Below, piece after piece: positions 37,691 to 48,800 of a DNA stretch of 64,000 nt. The notes below the pieces were generated by a model that was not told the DNA's origin, did not search any database, and saw nothing but the letters and a program-made list of their open reading frames with translations. Numbering within the stretch: position 1 is the first letter of the stretch; each line of letters starts with the position of its first letter. Source of the stretch: Prinia subflava (lineage: Eukaryota; Chordata; Aves; Passeriformes; Cisticolidae); the NCBI RefSeq assembly GCF_021018805.1, contig NC_086247.1:135759602-135823601 (forward strand). The letters run 5' to 3'. The position numbers were made by a program, and so were the translations under genes.

Positions 37691-40600
37691 TGCTCTTGCC
37701 ACCTCACTGACACTGGGCCAAGCAGTCAGGGAAACTGGTTAAAAAGGGCCAAGAAGACTAAATCAGAAACAATGGATGATACTCAAAAATCATGTTGATC
37801 AGAAACAGCCATTTTAGAACACTGATCTGAATCTTAAGCACAACAAGGTACAAAACAAACAAATCAAATATAAGGTTATTTGTAGTTTATATAGACTGAC
37901 CCAAGAGCAACAAGAGGTATTAACTTAAAAACACTAAAACTCATCAGCTGCTAATGTAACTATCCTGTAAGATCCTTTGCAAACTGAGTATGCTGCTTGT
38001 AGCTCCAGGGTGACTACAACACAAATGAGCCTTCCCTCCATGCCACAAAGTATTCTCCTTTCTTTCCAGAGGCCTATGTGGCTGTCACTGGAGCATATAG
38101 GCAGGCATTTCCCAACGAATATATGCAGGAGAAAATGTACTTTCTCAAGATTAATTGCTCTGAAGAGGTAGCAAGAAAAAGCAGCACAACCTATGTGTGT
38201 CAGCAGTGACTGGTGCAAGAAGAAGGAGCCACTTGATTCAGAGACAGTGGCTGGCAGACCTGGAACCAGCCAGACAAGAAACCTGAGGGCACAAAGTCAA
38301 GACAAAAGGGAGAATGGGAGGCAGGAGAGACTGGATTTAGAGACCAGTTGGCTTTAACCTGTGGGGAACATGGTATTTGATGAAGAGCTGCATGAGGGAG
38401 TGACTAAGTGCAATGTGGTTTCTCAGTGGTAGCACTAATTAAGGACTACCAGAAATACTCATGAAGTGAGACTTGCAGTCACAAGTAGTGCACCTCATTA
38501 AATCAAATTATGATGGTTTGGAGAAAAAGGGGTTGGACAGACAGACACTTCTTCAGGTCTTAAATAGAGCAATCTTCAACATTAGGTACAAGTGCTAGGA
38601 TTTACTGGCCATGAGAGTCAAAACAGATAAAAGCTCATAAAAGACTGGAATTACACAAAACCCCATTTGTGAAACTTCCTAATTTTAGGGAGTTTGATTT
38701 TTCAGCCTAGGTAAAGTTATCATTATTTACATGTGTGTTATATACCTGTAATTCCTGTGTGATCCCCAGAACAGACCAGTGCAAATGCTTAGAGGATACC
38801 CCAACATTTCAACTGAGTACATTTGGGATAGTTCTTGAAAAAAAACCCTTCTTTTTTTTGGCAAAGTCACTTGGTGTATTATGCAAAAATAAAAGGGGGG
38901 AAAAGATGATTTGTCTTTTGAGCCATCATTTATTGTGTCCCTTACACACAGATGGTAATACATATCAATTTTATTTTATTGATTGGAAATACACAGCAGT
39001 TGGGTGGATCTTTTCACTAGCATCAAGGCAGGTTACATTTCTGCTCTTACCTCATTAACCTTTATTGCTAGTGCTTTAGTTTACCAGGATAAAGTTTGTT
39101 ACTCTCCAGTCCTGAGTTAGATTAAATAGGATGCTTTGTAAGTTGTCTGATTTCACTGTATTCCTCTCCTTAGCTCAGTATTGTAGTTTGTTACTCATTT
39201 TGAATAAAGCAGCCTCCAGATGAACCAAATAAAGCTAATTTACAATCTATTAGCAATAAAAGCCTACACAAACAACAAAAAAAATACAGGTTGCTTTTAT
39301 TTGTCTTTTGATTTCCAAGTCTTTGGAGCATACATGAATATGGCTTGTAGCATTGTTCTGCAGGCAGGGACTTACTTCAGATTTAATTAAAGTTGGAATT
39401 CCCGCTGTAGTCATATGAATTTAAGAGTTAGAGCTGTAAAAAAATTACTAAATATTTTCTGACTCTCTGCTGAATTGTGAGTTATCAACACTGAACTGCA
39501 GAGCTTCATGATTCACTGTGAAATTGATTTTATCACATGGTTCCACAATGCATCCTATGGGTTTTTTTCATATTTTCCCATGCATTTTTAATGTGTTGCC
39601 TGATCTTTGGGTACAAATTCCTTTCCCTTCAGCAAATTCTGACTTTCTAAACACCTGAGCAGTTTCAAACACCTGATATTTAATTTTCATCATCTTCTAG
39701 GGAAGTATTTTTGCCTCTCATATGTGACTATCTTTCTGCTAAAATTCTATACTTCTGAAGTACACCATTCAATCTCAAAACATGAGGAGTTGAAGGGCTA
39801 AAAGCTAGATCTCTGTCATTATAGACAGAAGTAGATATCATTTTCTTATAAAACTCAGTGCTTGCTTCTGTCACTGCCAAGACAGTGACAGGTATTCACC
39901 ATTTAAATGTTTACACTTTCATTAAGAGAAGAACCATACAAAGTTATTTTAGAACAGGTTTGTCTTCAAATTCTGCTACTTAAATTCTCTCACAGGCCTT
40001 AAATGCATTTCTTCAGGCACATTCAATCTGTTGAAACCAGTGTAATTCCACACTGTAGCATATTTAAACGCTTTGCAGAATCATGGCCCTACAAACATGG
40101 CCCTGTAGGTGAAGAATCTCAAAGCATCTTAACTCTAATGTAGCTACAATTCTATTTTAAAAAAGAAGTGACTGTGATTCCAGATATATGTGTGTGCATG
40201 TGTACAGATCTATATATAAAGGTCAGATGACAAACCAGCTTTTATTGGTACTTGTTTGGAAGGATATATACATGCACACATGACTAGATGAGTTTTACAG
40301 AGGCTCTATTGTCCAGCAACATTTAATGATCAGGAAAACCACACTCCCTATTTACTTGGGTAATTGGCTAAATGGCATAATTCAGCTTCATATTTAAAAA
40401 AATGATGGGTCTATATTAAATAATTTGAGATAAATCATGGACTGCTTGAAGGACTGTAAACAATTAATAATGATAAATAGGCTGCAATTTGTTGAAATAG
40501 ATGCAAAGAGGTATCTGGGGAGATACTGAAGACGTCAGTGTTGAAACAAATTTACTATAAGCATAAATGTTCTAAAAGGGGCAGTTGATTAAATGAGTAA

Positions 40601-40717
40601 ATGACAAATCTTTAAATTTCAATGTAAGCAAAGATGGAGGGAAAAAATCATAGTAATTGAAAGAACATAGCAGCATAAGTTTACTTCAGCTGAAATGTAA
40701 GATAATAATATGAGAAA

Positions 40718-40747
40718 CATTAATTACAATGATCATTGTAATTAATG
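40718..40747. promoter_or_regulatory. 30-bp perfect palindrome with paired SOX-like and TAATTA sites
   Basis: The left 15 bases CATTAATTACAATGA are followed directly by their exact reverse complement. The centre is ACAATG-AT-CATTGT, two head-to-head SOX-type half-sites, and each outer arm holds a TTAATTA homeodomain core. Another TTAATTA lies a few bases downstream. SoxE proteins (SOX8/9/10) bind paired inverted half-sites as dimers. Whether it functions as an enhancer core is inference. Confidence 0.5.
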
Positions 40748-41466
40748 GAAATTAATTACACAATTATTTTCCTATATGGTTATTGTTTAAAATAGATTCA
40801 ATAACTTAAGACACTGCTGGCTTCAGGAGTCTGATACACAGAGTGTTAAAATGAAAGGGAGCCTTTCCCTCAAGGTCAGTAACTTTGGATCCAGCCTTAT
40901 AAAACTTTTGTATTTAGGATGGAGTTAATGTAAAGAGTAATAGAAACCAAAAAATGTTAAGGAATACAGTTAAAGATAAGGTGATCAAATGATGGCAAAA
41001 TCTCCCTGTAGTGGCACAATAACTCTACAATCATAATTACATCACATCAGTATTTGTAGCACAGATTAGGGTAAAGTGCTTCAGGTAACCTTACATTGTG
41101 TAGTTTTCTTCTTCCATGATAGCAGGAATACACACAGTGACACTTCTGGGATTATTACTTAACGTGCAAACTTCAGAAAAAGAAGTAATTTTTTCCATGC
41201 ATTTTCTTCATGTTGGAAGACAGAGCTATAGGAAGTCAAACAGCTGAAGAGAGGTCTATGTTAAAATTCGAATGTATGAAATTTAATTTTCAAATAATAT
41301 AATCTTCCTGAGTCTGATGTGCTAAGCATAATAAATGAACAAGCATGCAGTGCTTTATGCATAAGCAAAAATAAATCAGTGCAAAGTCCCTGCAATTCAT
41401 CTGGTCAAGAAGACTTATTGCACAAGGTCAAATTATATGAAAATCAATCTTCGTAGGCTGAATCTG

Positions 41467-41474
41467 ATTTGCAT
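41467..41474 (+). promoter_or_regulatory. Octamer motif ATTTGCAT (POU/OCT type)
   Basis: Perfect match to the POU-factor octamer, in an AT-rich, repeat-free stretch about 750 bp from the palindrome at 40,718. An 8-mer like this is expected about twice per 64 kb by chance; another copy is at 31,495-31,502. Confidence 0.25.
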
Positions 41475-43139
41475 TAGTAGATAAATGTTTACCATAATTC
41501 CAAATCAAGAGCAAGACACTACAGTAATTCCTTCATCCACGTTCATGGTCTGTCATACCTAGGGACACCCAGTTACCCAGGCTGTGCTTGTGCTTGGCTC
41601 AGCCAAGGAGAGCAGAGCAGAAATGCAGCTCTAAGCAGAGACATGGAAATCATTTTTGTCTGACTTTGGGGAAAAAAACCCTGTCTTGAGTTAACCTAAA
41701 CCTATTTTTTGATCAATTAGAAACAAGTCTAACAAAATATATTGTTTTTCTCTGTCCTCTCTTATATCTCCAACAGTAAGGAAATCTGCCCTCCAGTCCT
41801 TCTCACCTGACTAGATGAGGAATTTCACCTGATCTCCCATTTCAGAGAAATATACTAAACGTGGCCTTCAGTTTGCAAGTAGTTTGTCACCCAGAGAGAC
41901 TCATCTTCCTCAGTTATGTGGGCTGTACTCAAGTGTTCCTCTAAATCTAGTCTGAAAAGGGTTCAGGAATAAGTTCAGAAAATACCAAACTGATATTTTT
42001 TTCTTTCTTTTTTTTTTAATCCAAAGCTCTTTGGCAATTTTAGCTCACATTTGCAAATAGGTTTGGTTGTCCTCAAATTTCTTTTGGTGGCCAAGTAAAT
42101 AATTGTAAATCGTAAATCCCAGTCTTAGTTCTAAACATACATATTTCCCCCACCATCCCCGTCAGTCCTGGTCTAGGTAAAGTCCAAAACAGCTTGTTGT
42201 TCAACTCTAGTATAACACCAAGATACCACATCCTAAACTGCTCTATATTGGGCTGCAGTAAAAGGCTGAGCACTCTGTTTTGAATATTAAATTGCAATGC
42301 ACAGAAGGTAGAGGGCTGGTGAGGGATACTCACATGACGGAATACCAAGGTAATTTTTAAGATGGCTTCAGCATCCAAAGCAGCCATATGCCAGGTCCAG
42401 AATAAAACTACTACATCTGAAATACAGCTGGAGTAAGATTTCTGACCTCTTTACACTTTCTAGTAATTTTCTCCACATTGGGCTTTATTCTGATTTTTCC
42501 TACGGTGGCTTTACACTGATGTAACTCTACTGGTGGGAAATAGAGTTGCTCCAGACTTCTCCTGGCACCAGACCTCTCTGAAGGACGCTTTGTCAACAGC
42601 TGTAGGACAATCCTGGATCACAGGCAGGCATCTACCCTCCTGAGTGGTAAATTCAGCCTGTCACATGAGGTTAGTGCTAGCAGAGACTGCACACTTGCTC
42701 TCAGGGAAGCCAGCAGGGGTGGAGGGTGCTCGTCACCCTCGAAGGATGAGAGTTGCTGGATGTACCTCCCTGCTGAATATCCACCTTTCAAACCCTACTG
42801 GATTCAGCAGTAACAGCTGTACTGATTTTTTTGTCCCAAACTTTTATTAATTAAAAAGCTTTAAAATCTGAATATGACTCTGTGTTTCTCAAATTCAAAT
42901 AAGAAGGCTTTTCACATTTGGGCCAAACTCTATTGCAAGCTGTCTGGCTGTGACACAAACAGTGGCCCTACGCCAATGAAATGTGGTGTGTGTCGTGCTG
43001 CAGTCTGAGCTGTCTTCTTGGGAGGCTGGGAAAGCCTGGAACAGCTGTGTCATTTTAATTTACTAACTCTTTCCAGAGTTTTTCTAGCACCACAGCTACT
43101 TTCTGCTCTGTCAAATACATGATAAACTATAAGAAACTA

Positions 43140-43634
43140 CTTTTAAAATTAAGCAAAAGATGTAAAGGACGCTGGTAAACCGGTGCCAGAGAACGCAGTC
43201 CACTGCAGGAGAGCAGATGTTGACCTGATCAGTACTTCCTTGCCACCTTTACCCTTTTTTCCACCTCTTCTCTCCCCCTCTTGACTCTTTTCTTCTGTGT
43301 GCTAAAGAAAAGATGACTTGCTAGTCAAACAGACTCCCTATCTGTCTCACCTCCCAGGTCACACTCCACAGGCTCTGCCATGGGGTCAAACCTGTCTGCC
43401 ATTGTTCATTGTCACTGTGGGACGAGCATTTTGCATGTAAATCACCCTCTCTTTTTGTACCCTTTTGTTAGTAATATTGTTGCTGTTACCGCGTCTTTCT
43501 TATCTCATTGCTTATCTCATTGTTTCTAATAAATTGTTCTTAACTCGTTACCTGTGCCTTTTGTCTCTCTCCCCAGCATGAGGAGAGAGCAGCTGTGGTT
43601 TTCTTTTCAGTTGCAGTAAACTGGGGACTGCCAT
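43140..43634 (+). mobile_element. Candidate solo LTR of an avian ERVL-like endogenous retrovirus
   Basis: The order of parts fits a passerine ERVL-type LTR in plus orientation: a pyrimidine-rich U3 (from about 43,240), a region of short Thr/Val-like TTGTTGCTGTTAC words, a poly(A) signal AATAAA at 43,528-43,533, a following TCTTAACTCGTTACCTGTG stretch, a CTCTCTCCCC tract, and a GAGAGCAGCTGTGGTTTTC segment near the 3' end. No gag, pol or env sequence is next to it on the right, so it would be a solo LTR or a fragment. The left edge is uncertain, and I could not define target-site duplications. Confidence 0.5.
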
Positions 43635-45744
43635 TCCTAATCTGTGCCTAATTTTGGCAGGAACAAATGTAGGTTTATCCGTCAATACACTTTTGTATGG
43701 CCCTCGGTACTCACAACCTTTTGAGAGCGTTGCTGAAACTCTTCTGGGTTGGCTGGAGGGGGCAGAGCTCTGCCAGGTGTCTCCTTAAACTGGAAATGAG
43801 CAGAAGGCGGGACGTGGCTTAACTGATCTCCACAAAATCCTTACAACAGGGAATACACACCTTGCACTACAAGAGGACAAATTTGGGTCCTGAGCAACTT
43901 AGGAGACCAATTTATAGTTTTTATTTTATATTTTATATATTTTATGTCTGACCAGACAACCTTTAAGGACCATATTTGTCATGATAATGAGATATCATGG
44001 GTTTGTTCACATATAGTATTTATCCCATAAAAACTTCCACAGTGACAGAGACTTACATCTTCTCTGCTCTCCAGATTCCCACTTTCTGGGCAGCCAGCAC
44101 AGCTCCCAGAGAAGGAGAAGGGAGAAAGGGAAAACCACAGAAGTGCTGTAATGCCCCAGCTGGTGCTCAGGGCACTGCGATGCTGAGGGCAGGACGGGGA
44201 TGGTGGGTGGCTATTGAGGATGAGTGTGGATGTACCCAGGGCCCAGGGCTGACTGGGGAGATGGAGCTGGGCTGTGAAAACTGGACTCTGCTTTGTGTCC
44301 TATTCAGCTGGTGCCTGAGTTTCCTGCCCAAAGACCCCTCAGGATGTCTCTGCCCTGGGGCTGGACTGCCAGGCAGGACCCAGGCACAATGTCAGTCACA
44401 AGTGAACTGCCAGTGCAACTCTCTGTACTCCAGGCATTGTTCTTCTGGATCCTGAGTTCCTTCACAAAATACTGACATAAAGTAATCTTGAGATGATCCT
44501 GTACTTTACCACAACTAACTCCTTAAATTTAAATCCTGTGGCAGTTCTTTAACTAATCCATCCAGAGAGAAGCAGATCAAAACTCCCGACAGAGTCAATG
44601 CCCACTTCTGGCTTCACCCCTCTGCCACTGCTTTCCAGTTAATTTATGTGAGAGGAAAGGCCCTTGGGAACTGGCCTTTAATACCACAGCTGTAATCTTC
44701 TCTGAGGCCAGGAGAGAATCCTGCTCAGGGATTTGATGTCTGCAGAGCTGTGTGGTAGTCCTGTCTGGTCTTAGATTGTCTCTATATTTTAAAAGTTGTT
44801 TTATATTTTCTTTCTCTTATTATTTAAAAAAACATGTTTTTTCAAATAAAGACTATAATGTACATATAAATAATTTGCCTAAGAGATCAATACAAATTAA
44901 TAGATACAAATTTCTGATGCATATAAAAAATAAAAATGGTAATTCATTTGCTGACAAATTAAAAATTAGAATCGATGATTTCCTGTTGTTGAGGTAACAG
45001 AGCACAGGAAGAAATCAGAATTCTCCCTAGACTTCAACATTTTAGGGACTGCAATTACCTTGCTGAAAAATTTGCTGTTCAGCCCCACTGCTTCCTCTCT
45101 GAAACACAGTGAATGAACCCACCATTAAATGTTTAAGACAGAAATACTTTATCTTTTTTGCTTTATAGCTAATCAAGATCATTCTGGTTGAAAACCCACA
45201 TACCTCTCTAACAGTAAAAGTTCTGTTCAGATGTCTTGAGCTTCTGCCATCTCCTCCAGATTTTCTGCATGGCTTGAGTGGTGGGCTGTATATTCAAACC
45301 ATGTACAACAATATTTCTTACAGATGTCAAACATATGCAGTAGGAAAATGAACAGTATGGCAGACTTAGTGACTGTGTAAAAGTGACTTTTATGTTAAAG
45401 GAAGTCCTCTTTTACAGTGAATAGAAAGAACTGGTAAAGGAGTTGGAGCTACAGAAAAAAATTGTGCTCCTTGCTGTCACAATTCTGCTGTGTTCAGGGA
45501 TCAGGACTGTCTGTCCCTGGTCTTTGAAATCTTTGTAACAGCATCAAAGAAATACATTATTCCACCAGCAATTTCTTATTACAGAAAAATACGCTTATGA
45601 AGCTGATTTTTGGTTAACCACTCAGGTCAAGTACGGGAGTATCTTTTTTGTAGGTCTTGTCTTACTAAATGTCTTATAAAATGTCTTCTTGATTGCTCCC
45701 TTTGACCACAAGCAAGGGCTTTTCAGTTTCCTTGCTTTAGTGAT
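43635..45744. other. Intergenic, no gene seen
   Basis: A moderately GC-rich part (about 44.05-44.45 kb) gives a 152-codon plus-strand frame with no similarity I recognise. The remainder is AT-rich unique sequence. Confidence 0.55.
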
Positions 45745-45890
45745 AAATAGAATCTCTGAATGTTCTGTATTGGAAGGGACCCACAAGGATCATCAGGTCC
45801 AACTCTTAAATGAATAGCCCATGTATGGATCAAACCCACAGCCTTGGCATTATCAGCACCAGGCTCTGACCAGTTGAGCTGATTTCAGGG
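45745..45890 (-). mobile_element. TguSINE1-type SINE (tRNA-Ile head, CR1-like tail)
   Basis: On the minus strand it begins with a tRNA-Ile-like head: an A-box region CAGCTCAACTGG (45,870-45,881), an anticodon-arm segment like GGTGCTGATAATGCC, and a B box GGTTTGATCCA (45,826-45,836). A short linker (TTCATTTAAGAGTTGGACC) joins it to a CR1-type tail GATCCTTGTGGGTCCCTTCC, ending in a decayed octamer near 45,750. This architecture is known from the zebra finch TguSINE1 family, which uses CR1 machinery for retrotransposition. The Pol III boxes carry substitutions, so it is probably silent. Confidence 0.88.
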
Positions 45891-48800
45891 TTGGGAGTGG
45901 TTACATTTCTCCACATTCTCATGGGATGAGAGTAAGCCCAAAAGCAGTTTCCTGGGGAGGCAAGCCATGCTTTTACCCTGATAGTTTCAAAGTTCATGGC
46001 CTTGCATCCTTCTTGAGGCACGGATGCCGTGACCTTGGACAGGCCCTTCCCTGAAGTCTTGTGCTGGTAACTCCAAAGGAAAAGACAACCAGCAGCACAC
46101 AGGCTTTTGAGAGTGAATGCAGCAACTTGAACCACCTAATTTGTGGTTCAAGAGGTGGAGCAGAATGGTACAAATTAGCCTGATGTTTCCACAAGCAGGT
46201 AAAGGTATTGCTGGTGGGTTTTTTCCATAGATTCTGAGTTAAGGTAGCTCAGTTTATCTGTCTTTGAACCTTGTGTATGGTTCAGCTTCTGCTGGTCAAT
46301 CAGGCTGATCCTCAGTTTTCCCCACACACCCTAGAATGTACCATGAATTATGTGCACCTCTTTATAAGGGTCTCATTCTCACTCTGACTTTAGCCCTTCA
46401 TCACCTTGTAATTATAACAAAGCCTGTATTACAGTTTGCTACTACATTTCCAAACTGTACACAACTTGCACTGTATGCAATTGAATTTCCTTGGAAATTC
46501 CTGGAGCTTTTTTTTAAAATAAGCAATTCAAAGAGAAACAGAAATGTAATTTTTGCATGTATTACTTGACCCTATTGCATATCTTTTGTGTGCTAATGTG
46601 CAGAGTGTACCTCAGTCATGGTCTTATTCTTACACAAGAGCAAACAAACAGTTGAGTGCTCCATATTTGTGTGATTCTCTAATAAGTGATTACCTACAGA
46701 ATATTACTGACCCCTGTTTTGTCCATACTGACTTGTAATTGATATCCCACTGCCTGTTATATACTGAGCACTTGTCTGCTGGTGATTAATTTTAGAAGAT
46801 TCCACCTGAAAATGTGGTGTTTGCCATGACAGAGTGGACAGAAGGTCAGTGCTGCTGGCATCCACACTTCTACCCTAAGCACCTCTTCTCTGCTTCAGCC
46901 AAGGAGCAGGAACAAAACCTTCATTGCAAGACCCTACACCATCACACCTAATCAAGATGACACAACTCCCAAGCACGGATTATGGAGTGCATACAGAGAA
47001 CTCTCGAGTCACTCCACAGCAATTACATGAGTTATGCAAATACAGGAGAAAACAATAAATTTATCAACATATTTGAAAAAAATGGAGCAGTTCTCATGAG
47101 TGCGATGAAAAGGGCAGATCAAAGCAGCAGCCCATGAGCCAGAGCTGGCTGCCAGGGCTGTGTCAGCTGGCATATTACCTCCCCAAGCACCTCCACATGC
47201 CCAAACACTTACTCTGTAAACTGTCAGCCCACCTGTGTTGGAGGAGAACCCTGCTCTGATGGAGCTCCAGAGTTCAGCTTACAGAGGTGCCCCAAATTTG
47301 ACATTTGGCTCACAGCACTGTAAAGGCTAAGCCAGCCTAGGCTGGATTTTTATAAATAACTATCTTGCTTTCTGCACCTCTTTATCACCTCCAAATCAAG
47401 AATTAGTATAATCTTTAAAGATTGTTTATTATTAGTGCAACCAGAACCCCTGTTTAGAGACCAAGGCCACCTGGCACAAATACAGAACAAAAGACAATCC
47501 CTACGCCAAAAGTTTACATATTAAGCATGTTCCCTGGAAACAGTCTTCCAACTGGATGACTATCAACAAGCTGACTTGTGTTTTGCTGTAAATCCCAAGC
47601 TCCAACAAAAAGGAACCCATAAGTTATCTGTATTTTGCTATCTGTCAGTGGTAGAATTCTACAACCAATGCAGCTGACAGCAGTCAGACCTGATGCAAGA
47701 GTGTTGTACTTATGGAAGAACTAGAAAATACTAAAAATGCAAAACCTGGCCAACATTCTTTGCATATTTATGCTCTTCAGATCTTTATTTCTCTGAGGTG
47801 GCAAGGGACATATGGTGAATCAACATAAAATTTAGCTCTTTATGTGCAAACCATTCTTTTTTTATTTCCTTTTGCCAATTTAGTTGGAGCAGCAGCATAT
47901 TTTACATAGTTACAGCTGATAGCAAGTGAGTCAGCTTGATCTGATGCTTGTAAATCTGACTAAATCTCACTGATAGTTATAGATTTTACCCCAGCATTAT
48001 CCTTGGGCAAATAATGGTTAAGTATTTTATTACTTAAAATAATAAATTCCCAGTCTCTTTTCTCTCTCCTCTGATCCCATCCCTATTCTCCTAGTTACTG
48101 TAGTCTACAGTGAGCTGCTTTTTCCTCCTTTTCTCTACTTAGTACTGATGTCCTGTTCTATAGATTGTTCTTTCTCAGTTTCTCTTTCTTGTGGGATGCC
48201 CTTCCCACTCTTCTTAAAAGTGTGAGAATTGTAAGACTGTAACTATGTTGATAGTGATGCTTTCATAACTTGCTATCAGTATGAAATATACCTTTGCATT
48301 TTGGATTCTAACGAGATACAGGTAAATAAGGTATCTGCATTATTTTATCTCAGGGCTCAGGCTTCTCTGAAGTTTTCATTTCCTAACAATTGTTCTTTCA
48401 ATACCCTCCAAACAGAAAGCTATTACTCTGGGACTGTGACATTATCTGCACATCAGTAGACTATATGACTCCAGCACCAAATAATGGAGACTGTGGTGAT
48501 AGTGTTAAGTTGAAATAAGTTGCAAATGAGATTGATAGCTTTCAAGTATATGTCTAGCTTCATATTTTTGTATTACTTTGATTCCATTCTTCAGCTATAT
48601 ACTAACAGCTCCTGTTGCAAATACTCCACATCCTGCTTTCTCTAAAAATAATGCTTAGATTTATGGAAAGTTCTTAAATTCAATTGTAGATAAAATTTTA
48701 AGCATGGTAATTGTTCAAATGGAAAATCATCAACTTTGAAGGAAGAACATGTCTTAAGTTTCTGTGTTTTAGCTGAAACTCAGCTACATCTCAAGTTCTA

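Larger units (their letters stand above)
37691..43139. other. Intergenic, AT-rich, candidate regulatory sequence, no gene seen
   Basis: Long stretches are unique and AT-rich with many homeodomain-type TAATTA words. The segments at about 40,380-40,800 and 41,280-41,520 look most like conserved non-coding DNA because they lack repeats and hold clustered TAAT, SOX-like and octamer-like words; only alignment with other birds can show this. Confidence 0.5.

Noticed and set aside
42712..42724. Possible CTCF motif (CCAGCAGGGGTG)
   Set aside because: The last two core bases do not fit.
43997..44455. 152-codon plus-strand frame
   Set aside because: No similarity to any known protein and located in a GC-richer patch; nothing indicates splicing or a promoter.
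45820..45890. Functional tRNA-Ile gene
   Set aside because: The tRNA-like part has several arm mismatches and is fused to a CR1-type tail, so it is a SINE head.
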